Shown one piece after another: positions 1 to 7,190 of a stretch of DNA of 14,434 nt. Location: contig DAOVFE010000014.1 in NCBI GenBank assembly GCA_030673085.1, positions 1-14,434 of the forward strand, given 5' to 3'. Numbering within the stretch: position 1 is the first letter of the stretch; every line of letters begins with the position of its first letter. The stretch comes from Anaerolineales bacterium (GTDB lineage Bacteria; Chloroflexota; Anaerolineae; Anaerolineales; E44-bin32). Under the pieces are notes generated by a model. The model made no database searches. It worked only from the letters and a program-made list of their open reading frames with translations, and had not been told where the DNA came from. The position numbers and the translations under genes are program-made.

Positions 1-211
1 TTAGCCATGCTTTATAAGCGAAGAACCTCTCAGCAAGCGACAACCTGCATTGCACGCTGGGAAGATTTCTGGCTATTCGCCATAAAAACATGCAGATAAA
101 TCCCTGGCTGGTAGTATAATCTTCCAAATACAGTAGAACCCAATCACATAGCTTTGCAATATCAGGCGCCCGGGCTTCGTTCAGAACCTCCAAACAACTA
201 TGTGAAATCAT
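1..211 (-). CDS. Possible partial ORF running off the left edge (unrecognised)
   Basis: Reading leftward from an ATG at 209-211, the frame stays open for 70 codons to the window edge, and an in-frame stop lies a few codons upstream. The translation looks protein-like: a stretch around residues 7-31 (CLEVLNEARAPDIAKLCDWV and following) is rich in alternating hydrophobic and charged residues. I do not recognise the family. No convincing Shine-Dalgarno precedes the ATG. Just upstream, another minus-strand frame (about 219-300, reading ETQLRLGFIDCRKVITPDSE) is also open and ends at a stop near 212. The pair may therefore be one gene broken by a frameshift. It could also be chance, since no homology can be tested here. 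Confidence 0.3.
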   Translation of the reverse strand, partial: MISHSCLEVLNEARAPDIAKLCDWVLLYLEDYTTSQGFICMFLWRIARNLPSVQCRLSLAERFFAYKAWL

Positions 212-276
212 TAGCGGTGACGATCTTCAGAATCGGGGGTTATCACTTTTCGACAGTCAATGAAGCCAAGACGCAA

Positions 277-304
277 TTGCGTTTCTTTAATAAGTTTATA
301 TAAA
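277..304 (+). promoter_or_regulatory. Weak candidate promoter upstream of ptsH
   Basis: TTGCGT at 277-282 and TATAAA at 299-304 are separated by 16 bases in an AT-rich stretch, about 200 bases before the ptsH start. The -10 matches five of six consensus positions, the -35 only three. A transcript from here would immediately contain the 306-378 hairpin repeat as its leader, so the repeat would lie between promoter and gene. Confidence 0.25.
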
Positions 305-305
305 T

Positions 306-378
306 GATTGCACTGAAAAAAGCCCAAACGCAAGAAAGGTATTTTCCCTACTGTTGGCCGCTTTTTTCAGTGGACTCA
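306..378 (+). repeat. 73-bp hairpin-forming repeat, copy 1
   Basis: The ends pair perfectly over 13 bases: CACTGAAAAAAGC (311-323) with GCTTTTTTCAGTG (360-372). An inner small stem is GAAAG/TTTTC (333-345, one G-T pair). A second copy at 5508-5580 has the same length and orientation and matches 60 of 73 positions without gaps. The shared core begins GATTGCACTGAAAAAA and ends GTGGACTCA. The right arm overlaps the extended, non-credible upstream reading frame of ptsH. It could be a small mobile palindrome, a structured leader or RNA, or a terminator-like element. The U-run lies inside the stem, which is unlike a classical terminator. Confidence 0.75.
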
Positions 379-509
379 TAAATATTCTGGCAGTAATATC
401 TACCATCGGTTCTTTTTTAATCAATGCTCTTAGCAAAGCCAACTCTAATTCCTTCTTTCATAGACTTGTCGAAAGAATGATATCATTGGCACATTCAGGA
501 GATATAAGA

Positions 510-782
510 ATGCAAAACATCCACCTCAAAATCATCAACGAAGTCGGACTCCACGCTCGTCCAGCAGCCCTTTTTGTTAAAACTGCGGCAAAATATACTT
601 CAAACATTGAAGTTCGAAATAAAAATTCCCGGAGTCAATGGGTAAATGCCAAGAGCATTCTAGGAATTCTCACTCTGGGCGTTGAGAAAGATCATGAAAT
701 TGAAGTAAAGATAGAAGGCGAAGACGAGGTTGAAGCAGGAAAAGACCTGACCCAGCTGATTGAAAATGACTTCGCCGCCTGA
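510..782 (+). CDS. ptsH: Phosphocarrier protein HPr
   Basis: This 90-residue protein is the phosphocarrier HPr of the phosphoenolpyruvate phosphotransferase system. It takes a phosphate from Enzyme I on a histidine and passes it to EIIA-type domains in the cytosol. The active-site motif is GLHARPAA with His15, Arg17 and Pro18. The regulatory-serine motif NAKSILGILTLGV follows, with the serine at residue 49, three later than the usual 46 because the preceding loop is longer. Length fits the family (85-90). The start at 510 is preferred because AGGAGA lies seven bases upstream and the protein begins exactly as HPr should; the frame is open back to 354, but that extension overlaps a repeat. ptsI follows after 199 bases. 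No permease gene is nearby. Ser phosphorylation by an HprK kinase is possible but untested. Confidence 0.95.
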   Translation: MQNIHLKIINEVGLHARPAALFVKTAAKYTSNIEVRNKNSRSQWVNAKSILGILTLGVEKDHEIEVKIEGEDEVEAGKDLTQLIENDFAA

Positions 783-981
783 TTACATTTCACCTGATAC
801 AGCGCCAGATAAGTGACATGCTTATAAAGAGGTCGCCCCGATGACAGCAGAGGCCCCCATCTACGCCAACACTTGAGTTATTAGGATCGATTTCTCATCT
901 TGATCCTCAAAAAGGCAAGTGTACTATCCGTAATTGGTACTTCATGCAGCTCTTGCACATCTTCAAGGAGGAAAGGCTGAA

Positions 982-2709
982 ATGAATAAACTGAAAGGCA
1001 TTCCTGCATCAAACGGAATTGCCATTGGCCCCAGCTTTTTTTATCAGCAACAAACAGTCAAGATCAACCGCCGAATGATTGATAATCCGGAAGCCGAGTT
1101 CGCCAGGCTTGAAAAATCACTAGCCAAAGCCCGAGAACAGCTTTCCGCTATTAAAGATAAGGCTGAAAATGAGACGGGGGCTGACGAGGCAGCAATTTTC
1201 GAGGCGCATGCATTGATTCTTGATGATCCAACTTTGCTTTCCAAAGTGCAGGAAGTGATCAACCAACAGCATGTCAACGCAGAATTCGCATGGTCTGAAA
1301 GTATCGAAACCTGTGCCCAGCAAATGGATGCACTGGAGGATGATTACTTCCGGGCTAGAGCAACGGACATCCGAGATGTCGGATGCCGCGTTCTGCGGCT
1401 TCTTACCGGTCAAAGCGAGAGCAATCTGGATGCCCTGGTTGCTCCTTCAATCATCCTGGCCCGAGACCTTATGCCTTCCGACACCGTTCGGCTGGATAAG
1501 GATTTCGTACTTGGATTCTGCACTGCCGAGGGTGGGCCAACCTCGCATACAGCCATCCTTTCCAAAGCGCTAGGTCTTCCTGCGGTCGTAGGCGTAGGCC
1601 ACGAGATCTTAAATATTGATCGCCAGGCCATTCTCGTAATAGACGGCGGCTCCGGAGATGTAATTATTAATCCTGACAAATCCACACTGAAATCAGTACA
1701 GAAAAAGCGAAAGGCCGCAATGCACATTGCCAAACTCGATCTTAAGAAAGCCCACAAGCCGGCCGCCACCCAAGATGGAGTCACGGTTGAAGTTGTAGCC
1801 AACATAGGCAACCCTGATGATGCCGTTATTGCTTTAGAGGACGGCGCTGAAGGAGTTGGCCTGCTCCGGACCGAATTTCTTTATCTCGATCGGAAGACTG
1901 CGCCCAACGAAACTGAGCAACTGAAAGCCTATAAATCCATATTAGATATAATGGGAACTCGGCCAGTTATCATTCGCACTTTGGATGTCGGCGGGGATAA
2001 AGAATTGCCTTACCTGAACCTCGGCCGAGAAGCTAATCCTTTTCTTGGATGGCGCGCAATTCGAATGTGCCTTGATAAGCCGGACTTCTTCAAGGTCCAG
2101 CTTAGAGCTCTGCTACGAGCCAGCCCAGGGCACGATCTGCGGATCATGTTTCCAATGATTGCCACTCTCGAAGAAGTCCGCAAGGCCCAAAACCTGCTCA
2201 ATCAAGCCAGGGATGAAGTAACATCAGCCGGTTATCCGATCGCCGAGAATATCCAGGTTGGCATCATGGTTGAAATCCCCTCAACCGTCATCCTTGCCGA
2301 TTTATTCGCCCGCGAAGTTGATTTTTTCAGCATAGGCACTAACGATCTAACCCAGTACACTATGGCAGCAGAGCGGACCAATGATCGAGTTGCCTACCTG
2401 GGAGATGCCTGTCACCCCGCGGTTTTACGCGAGATTCAAACAGTGATTAAAGCGGCACATTCGGCCGGCATCTGGGTCGGTCTGTGTGGTGAATTAGCCG
2501 GCGATCCAGAAGCAATACCAATCTTATTAGGTCTGGGACTGGATGAATTCAGCATGGCGCCCCCCCTGATCCCACATGCTAAAGCCATCATTCGAAACTG
2601 CTCCATGGATAAGGCCCGCCAACTTGCCTCGAAGGTTGTAGATCTTGCCACTGCTGCTGAGGTCCGCCAACATGCGCGTTCATACATTTCCGGAGACGAT
2701 GTTAGATGA
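982..2709 (+). CDS. ptsI: Phosphoenolpyruvate-protein phosphotransferase (PTS Enzyme I)
   Basis: This 575-residue protein autophosphorylates with phosphoenolpyruvate and transfers the phosphate to HPr in the cytosol. The N-terminal HPr-binding/phosphohistidine part contains GGPTSHTAI with the active histidine at residue 189, the same number as in Escherichia coli. The C-terminal PEP-binding barrel shows GVGLLRTEFLY (291-301), RTLDVGGDKE (332-341), GWRAIR (356-361), MVEIPS (429-434), SIGTNDLTQYTMAAERTN (450-467) and CGELAGD with catalytic Cys502. Length matches the family. The ATG at 982 is chosen over an in-frame TTG at 934 because an AAGGAGG-type ribosome site (965-971) precedes it and homologues start with a similar KGIPAS motif. 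It lies 199 bases after ptsH and has its own strong ribosome site, so the two are probably cotranscribed. It converges on the next gene with 56 bases between them. Confidence 0.97.
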   Translation: MNKLKGIPASNGIAIGPSFFYQQQTVKINRRMIDNPEAEFARLEKSLAKAREQLSAIKDKAENETGADEAAIFEAHALILDDPTLLSKVQEVINQQHVNAEFAWSESIETCAQQMDALEDDYFRARATDIRDVGCRVLRLLTGQSESNLDALVAPSIILARDLMPSDTVRLDKDFVLGFCTAEGGPTSHTAILSKALGLPAVVGVGHEILNIDRQAILVIDGGSGDVIINPDKSTLKSVQKKRKAAMHIAKLDLKKAHKPAATQDGVTVEVVANIGNPDDAVIALEDGAEGVGLLRTEFLYLDRKTAPNETEQLKAYKSILDIMGTRPVIIRTLDVGGDKELPYLNLGREANPFLGWRAIRMCLDKPDFFKVQLRALLRASPGHDLRIMFPMIATLEEVRKAQNLLNQARDEVTSAGYPIAENIQVGIMVEIPSTVILADLFAREVDFFSIGTNDLTQYTMAAERTNDRVAYLGDACHPAVLREIQTVIKAAHSAGIWVGLCGELAGDPEAIPILLGLGLDEFSMAPPLIPHAKAIIRNCSMDKARQLASKVVDLATAAEVRQHARSYISGDDVR

Positions 2710-2765
2710 ATTTTTGCCGGAAAAAGCTGCTTTCATGCGAAGGCTCTTCTAGGTTATGAGCGCAA

Positions 2766-5213
2766 TTAGAACCAGCGATTGATCGTTTGAATTAGAACAT
2801 TTGCGGCCAATAAGAAGATACTGCTAAAAATCATGCTTCCCGCAAGAATACTCTTGGAGTATTGCGAATTAAAAATGGCATCTATCGGAGCTAAAGAATA
2901 CGAATAGTTGGCTATGACAATTGGATCTGCCGAAACTTCGTATGATTGCGTGGGATGAACAGGCGGCTGGGCTGTCGGCGTAAGCGTAGCAATCTTTTCA
3001 GGAGTTTGTATTGGCAAGGGGCTCCCGGTAGCCACGACAACCCCTGTCCGAACAGCCATATTGCTCAGCAAATCCCAGGCACGCACTGAGACCGGATAAT
3101 CACCTGGCGCTGCGGGAACGTTTCGGAAACGACCATCCCAGAGAAGCACATCGGGGGATTCCCCTGCACGATAAGCATATATGCTGATCCCCTGTTCGCC
3201 GCCATGAATAATAACTTCAACCCGCTCTAATCCAACCCCCAGATCCTCGACCTTTAGCCAAGGATTTTCGCCAACTATCCATGATTCGGAAAATTCAATG
3301 CTCGGCGGTTGTTTATCAAGCCATAGTGAAATCGGCACCGCCTTTTCAATATTACCGGCCACATCCTTTGCCCGAACAATCAATTTGTATTTGCCATCTG
3401 GGATGCCTCGCATATCCCAGGTGTAAATCCAAGCGGGGCATCCATTCGCAATAGTCTCCCACGTTTCACCCTCGTCCAGCGAAATTTCAACGCCGGTAAT
3501 GCCTGAATCAGCATCAGCGCTTTTGCCATTGATAGAAGCAATCCCTGATATCCAAATATACTTTCCTTGCTTTACTTCATTGAATACTGAAACCGGAGCT
3601 TGGGTATCAATATTAATATCGGAGTAGCCAATCGAATGATTGCCGGCCACATCCCAGGCGCGGAAGGTTATCACGTGTTTACCTTCACTTCCGACCTTGA
3701 AGCTATCCCCATTCTGCCATTCGCCATCATTATCCCGATATTCAACCAGTCCCACACCGGACCCGGAGTCGAAGACCTCAGCCGAAACGAGAACCGGAGC
3801 GCCCACATACCACCCATTCTCGCCTTTTTGTCCTCCGCTAACTCGAATGGTGATATCCGGCGGAATAGTGTCGACTGCAATATTATGGGATGCATCGACA
3901 TTATTCCCGGCTTTATCAGTAGCTATGACCACAAGTTCATGGCGGCCATCCTTTAGGACAGCATGCCCGGAATGGACCCATCCATCCGTATCGATCTGCA
4001 TTTTTAGGGCATCAATTCCGGATGCCGAATCGGTCGCTACTGCATTAATATTAACCGGCGTAAGAAACCATCCTTCGTTCCCCTTTTCTCCCGACAGCTC
4101 AATATTCAAGATCGGCAATTCAGTATCGACATTGACGCTTATGACTTCACTAAGAGTCTCATTTCCAGCTACGTCAAGAGCCCGAAACCGAACTTGATGC
4201 TCGCCTTGCTCCGAAATCATGGTCGGGCTTTTCATCCAGACCCCATCTAGCTCTACTTCAGCCTGATCTATTCCGGATAGCGCATCTGTTCCCTGTGCTC
4301 TTGCCACCACATTGGAAACATGCCAGCCGTTCACCCCCGGCATACCCTCGATACAGGTGGTTAATGACGGGGCTGTTAGATCGAGCCCGATCGCCCACAC
4401 TGATGTTGTCTGATTTCCGGCATGATCTTTAATTTGGGATAGGACCTGATAAATTCCTTCCTGACCAATCTCTAGAGCGCATGTCCACTCTCCCCCAGCC
4501 AAAGAGATCAACTCTTCAGCCACTCCGGATTCAGCGTCTTCTCCAATTGCAACGACATTCAATCGACCTTCCCGATACCAGCCTTCTCTACCCGCTAGTC
4601 CTCCCTCGACTGCAATTTCAGCTTGCGGAGCAATAGTATCATTACGCCAGAATGCCTCTGCCGGATCGCTCGTATCACCATAAGACGATACAGCCCAAAC
4701 GGAAAGGAGTAATTCGCCCTGCCCTCCTTCAGACCATAAGCAAGTGATATCTTGTGCATCCTTGGAATCACAGAGTACCCCTATATTGCTTTCGATGTGA
4801 GTGATTACTTCACCTTCCAGCGGGTCGCTGGCCTTTATTTGAAGCAGGGCGCCGCCACGGCACCATCCATTCTCCCCAGGTACATCACAAGCCGAAACGA
4901 CTGATACTATCGCCGGCGATAACGGAATTTCACTCTGAATGTATGCCGGTTCACAAAAAACCTCGTCGGCTTCCCATCCACATTGCTCAATTTGGGCAGA
5001 AGCATCCGGTTCTTGATCACAGTGAGCCTGGATTGAGCAAACTTCGGGGAATCCATCCGTAGGATCTTCATGCCGCAAAGTCCATAGATCATTATCCGGA
5101 TCGCGGACTTTTTCGATCTTGAACCTTCTCGGCCCCAAGCAATCTGCACCAGCTGCTGCATGCAAAACGAGGATCATGATAACTGCAATGAGAAGCCCGG
5201 CTGCCTTTCTCAT
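2766..5213 (-). CDS. Secreted Ig-like repeat protein with C-terminal membrane anchor
   Basis: This 815-residue protein begins with a signal peptide (positive MRK, hydrophobic core to about residue 22, AAAGA-type cleavage). The body is a string of about six repeats of 80-95 residues, roughly at 105-190, 196-280, 283-364, 368-449, 453-538 and 540-636, plus a diverged part to about 730. The signatures are (E/V)NGW near the start, SG(I/V) in the middle, DVAGN or DKAGN near the end, and DTxxP between repeats. These resemble the OmpL47-type/Big-type surface domains that carry the GWY, SGV and AGN signature. A Pro/Thr linker (732-757) and a hydrophobic segment at about 787-808 follow, ending with a short basic tail, so the protein is probably anchored with its repeats outside. 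The cysteine-rich N-terminus (25-160) is unrecognised. No catalytic motif is visible. ATG at 5211-5213 has a G-rich AAGGGGG site upstream. The role is likely adhesion or envelope structure, by inference only. Confidence 0.85.
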   Translation of the reverse strand: MRKAAGLLIAVIMILVLHAAAGADCLGPRRFKIEKVRDPDNDLWTLRHEDPTDGFPEVCSIQAHCDQEPDASAQIEQCGWEADEVFCEPAYIQSEIPLSPAIVSVVSACDVPGENGWCRGGALLQIKASDPLEGEVITHIESNIGVLCDSKDAQDITCLWSEGGQGELLLSVWAVSSYGDTSDPAEAFWRNDTIAPQAEIAVEGGLAGREGWYREGRLNVVAIGEDAESGVAEELISLAGGEWTCALEIGQEGIYQVLSQIKDHAGNQTTSVWAIGLDLTAPSLTTCIEGMPGVNGWHVSNVVARAQGTDALSGIDQAEVELDGVWMKSPTMISEQGEHQVRFRALDVAGNETLSEVISVNVDTELPILNIELSGEKGNEGWFLTPVNINAVATDSASGIDALKMQIDTDGWVHSGHAVLKDGRHELVVIATDKAGNNVDASHNIAVDTIPPDITIRVSGGQKGENGWYVGAPVLVSAEVFDSGSGVGLVEYRDNDGEWQNGDSFKVGSEGKHVITFRAWDVAGNHSIGYSDINIDTQAPVSVFNEVKQGKYIWISGIASINGKSADADSGITGVEISLDEGETWETIANGCPAWIYTWDMRGIPDGKYKLIVRAKDVAGNIEKAVPISLWLDKQPPSIEFSESWIVGENPWLKVEDLGVGLERVEVIIHGGEQGISIYAYRAGESPDVLLWDGRFRNVPAAPGDYPVSVRAWDLLSNMAVRTGVVVATGSPLPIQTPEKIATLTPTAQPPVHPTQSYEVSADPIVIANYSYSLAPIDAIFNSQYSKSILAGSMIFSSIFLLAANVLIQTINRWF

Positions 5214-5507
5214 TTAAACCCCCTTCTTCCTTTGGCTCGACAGATTAGTACAATTTGATGGCCAATTGCACTTTTTTTTAAGAAGTTGCCCCTAGGGTAA
5301 TATGTCGACTGTCGGAATTAGCCCGCGTGCCAATAACCAGGTATTAACTTGCTTCCATCTCCCACTAAACCTAGTTTAACTGCGCCGCATCCCCGCCTAC
5401 AAGCCCCCCTTTAGTCCCCTTTTCACTGGCTTGTACAGCCAGTCGCTCGATTTCGCCTTCCCCCATATCGGCCCGGACTATGTTAAACAAACCACAATTG
5501 CAATCGG

Positions 5508-5580
5508 GATTGCACTGAAAAAAAACCAAATGCGAGAAAGGCATCTTTCCTGCTGTGGGCTGTTTTTTCCCGTGGACTCA
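5508..5580 (+). repeat. 73-bp hairpin-forming repeat, copy 2
   Basis: Same length and orientation as 306-378, with 60 of 73 positions identical and no gaps; ten of the thirteen differences are transitions. The outer arms are CACTGAAAAAAAAC (5513-5526) and GTTTTTTCCCGTG (5562-5574), less perfect than copy 1. The small inner stem GAAAG/CTTTC (5536-5549) is intact and fully paired. The two copies bracket ptsH, ptsI and the 815-aa gene. Confidence 0.75.
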
Positions 5581-5738
5581 ATCAGAGTATTTTGCAAGGC
5601 GGACCCTTTCGATCTGACTGCCGGCGATGAATCAGCCAGGGTTCCCGCAAGCATCGCCTTCTTGCTGGCAATCAAAGAAATCAAGAAGCAGGTTATCCTA
5701 AATCAGGTGCTAATGAAGCTTTTCTGTACAGTAAATGA

Positions 5739-5821
5739 CAAAACCCTCAAAATTCCTTTAGCGATGTCCTTTAGGGACATCCCCCATTGCGGGAATTTTG
5801 CCCTTTCGGGTGCAGGTTTTG
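5739..5821. repeat. Nested three-stem palindrome
   Basis: Three perfect inverted pairs sit inside one another: CAAAACC (5739-5745) with GGTTTTG (5815-5821), CAAAATTCC (5748-5756) with GGAATTTTG (5792-5800), and GATGTCC (5763-5769) with GGACATC (5775-5781) around a five-base loop. All are collinear, so the stretch folds as one long irregular hairpin on either strand. There is no T-run after it on either strand typical of a terminator. It could be a structured RNA, a REP/MITE remnant or a hairpin protein-binding site. Confidence 0.6.
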
Positions 5822-5877
5822 TTTAAATATTCGCTCAGGACTCTCGCCCTGCAGTGCCTACGGCCCTGGCCATTCAT

Positions 5878-5915
5878 CCCCTCAGTATGCTTAGGGACCT
5901 CAGCAAGCTGAGGGG
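5878..5915. repeat. REP-like hairpin with two alternative foldings
   Basis: CCTCAGC (5898-5904) pairs with GCTGAGG (5907-5913) across AA. Alternatively CCCCTCAG (5878-5885) pairs perfectly with CTGAGGGG (5908-5915). The two foldings exclude each other. The core, CAGCAAGCTG then GGGGT, TTCT and CGAATA, recurs at 8113-8147, so this is a dispersed repeat rather than a gene-specific signal. Confidence 0.55.
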
Positions 5916-5957
5916 TATTCTGGCTAATCGAATAAAAATTCTTGCGAAGATTACAGG

Positions 5958-6131
5958 TACCTAAGGGCCTGTTGCATAACTCGTAAAGGACATTTTTTTA
6001 TCCCACTTAGAACAAAATAATGGCACAAAATTATCATTATCGCCCCACTTAAGCCTGAATTTCTCTATTATTTTGGGACAGTGTCCCACTCTTTGCCGGA
6101 GTTGAATAGTTATGCAACAGACTCCTAAGTA
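5958..6131. mobile_element. 174-bp MITE-like element with terminal inverted repeats
   Basis: The 24-base ends (5958-5981 and 6108-6131) are inverted copies matching 20 of 24 positions, including the uninterrupted CTGTTGCATAACT / AGTTATGCAACAG. The interior is AT-rich, contains a perfect GGGACA-G-TGTCCC palindrome (6075-6087) and two CCCACTTA motifs, and has no transposase. GTTGCATAA-type ends are seen on several DDE insertion-sequence families, so this is probably a non-autonomous derivative moved by a transposase elsewhere. CCTAAG occurs at both edges; it may belong to the inverted ends or be a target duplication. The element lies about 40 bases past the stop of the dehydrogenase gene. Confidence 0.75.
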
Positions 6132-6172
6132 GCCTATATCAGCGAATCCGTCTGCAAATGGAGTCGCCAAGG

Positions 6173-7072
6173 TCATTCATTCTCTGTCACCAGCTTTTCA
6201 TTCGCCAGTACCTCATATACACCCACTACCGCAGAGTTATCAAGCTCGCGCATACCCATCTGGAGCATGGCATTATAAAGCTGCATGTTTACCGCCGCCG
6301 CTGGCAAGGGGATGCCATAAGCGCGAGCGGTGTCAAGCACGATTCCCAGATCTTTATGCATCATGTAGGCTTTAAAGCCGGGGTTGCGTTGGCCGGAAAA
6401 AAGCCGTTGGGGTTTGACATCCATTGTCCAGCATTGTGCCGCGCCGCCCCTAATGGCCTCTATCACCCGGCGAGGATCGACGTTCGATTTCTTCGCCAGC
6501 ATCAGCAGCTCAGCCATAGCCGTCATTTGAGCCGCGACCATGATTTGATTGCAGGCCTTGGCAACCTGGCCGGCTCCGCTTTCGCCGACGTAGGTAATTG
6601 TTTTGCCAATAGTCTGGAACACAGGCATGAGCTCCTCGAATACATCCCGCGAGCCGCCAACCATAATCGCCAACGTCCCTGCTTTAGCACCGGTATCGCC
6701 TCCAGATACCGGAGCATCTATCGCCGAAACCCCAATCTCTTCCAGAGCCGCGGCGATCTTGCGCGTCGTCGCAGGTTTGATTGAGCTGTTATCAACATAA
6801 ATCATTCCAGGCCTGCAGCCTTCAATTATGCCATCAGGCCCTAGTACAACCTGCTCAACATCCGGCGAGTCGGGAAGATTGGTAAAGACAATATCGCTTG
6901 CGCTGGCCACCTCTCGCGGCGAGGTCGCGGCTATTGCCCCCTCGGCTGCCAGCTCATTCACTGAAGCCCGGCTACGATTGTGCACAATAAGTGGATAGCC
7001 GGCTTCCATCAAGTTTCGGGCCATTGGCTTTCCCATCAAGCCAAGACCAATATAGCCGATTCGCTTCTTCAT
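6173..7072 (-). CDS. garR: Beta-hydroxyacid dehydrogenase, GarR/tartronate semialdehyde reductase type
   Basis: This 299-residue cytosolic enzyme belongs to the 3-hydroxyisobutyrate dehydrogenase family, which interconverts a beta-hydroxyacid and its semialdehyde using NAD(P). Residues 5-14 (IGYIGLGLMG) form the dinucleotide-binding loop. NLPDSPDVEQVV (65-76) and the substrate motif DAPVSGGDTGAKAGTL (119-134) follow, then GAGQVAKACNQ (166-176) with the catalytic Lys172 and neighbouring Asn175, and the conserved KDL at 240-242. The substrate loop and length favour 2-hydroxy-3-oxopropionate (tartronate semialdehyde) reductase, but 3-hydroxyisobutyrate, succinic semialdehyde or another substrate cannot be excluded. 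The ATG at 7070-7072 has AAAGGA six bases before it. It lies 118 bases downstream of the coiled-coil gene on the same strand. No glycerate or glyoxylate gene neighbours it, so the pathway is not shown. Confidence 0.88.
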   Translation of the reverse strand: MKKRIGYIGLGLMGKPMARNLMEAGYPLIVHNRSRASVNELAAEGAIAATSPREVASASDIVFTNLPDSPDVEQVVLGPDGIIEGCRPGMIYVDNSSIKPATTRKIAAALEEIGVSAIDAPVSGGDTGAKAGTLAIMVGGSRDVFEELMPVFQTIGKTITYVGESGAGQVAKACNQIMVAAQMTAMAELLMLAKKSNVDPRRVIEAIRGGAAQCWTMDVKPQRLFSGQRNPGFKAYMMHKDLGIVLDTARAYGIPLPAAAVNMQLYNAMLQMGMRELDNSAVVGVYEVLANEKLVTENE

Positions 7073-7190
7073 CCATTATCCTTTATCTTCCAAAGTACAG
7101 CATGCGCCTGGCTTTTTCTTTGGCAAAGCTTCGGATCAACGAGGCCATACAGACAAGGAAAATCCGGCTGCTTCTTTATGTCACCGGCAT

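Larger units (their letters stand above)
5214..5957. other. Repeat-rich intergenic spacer without a credible gene
   Basis: This 744-base stretch separates the 815-aa gene from the MITE-like element. It holds the second 73-bp repeat, a nested palindrome (5739-5821), a REP-like hairpin (5878-5915) and a small perfect hairpin (5425-5443, ACTGGCT pairing with AGCCAGT). An open frame at 5431-5826 runs through three of these palindromes and has no ribosome site or recognisable motif, so I do not call it. Confidence 0.7.

Noticed and set aside
354..509. N-terminal extension of HPr (52 extra residues with a hydrophobic stretch)
   Set aside because: It overlaps the arm of a hairpin repeat, is not found in HPr proteins, and a good ribosome site and correct start lie at 510.
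883..907. AGGATC/GATCCT inverted pair between ptsH and ptsI as a terminator or attenuator
   Set aside because: The stem is only six bases with a 13-base loop and no T-run follows.
3640..4197. 185-aa plus-strand frame inside the surface-protein gene
   Set aside because: It is antisense to a well-supported repeat protein and has no ribosome site.
5431..5826. 131-aa plus-strand open frame
   Set aside because: It runs through the 73-bp repeat and the nested palindrome, lacks a ribosome site and shows no recognisable motif.
6158..6784. 208-aa plus-strand frame inside the dehydrogenase gene
   Set aside because: It is antisense to a conserved enzyme with all motifs present.
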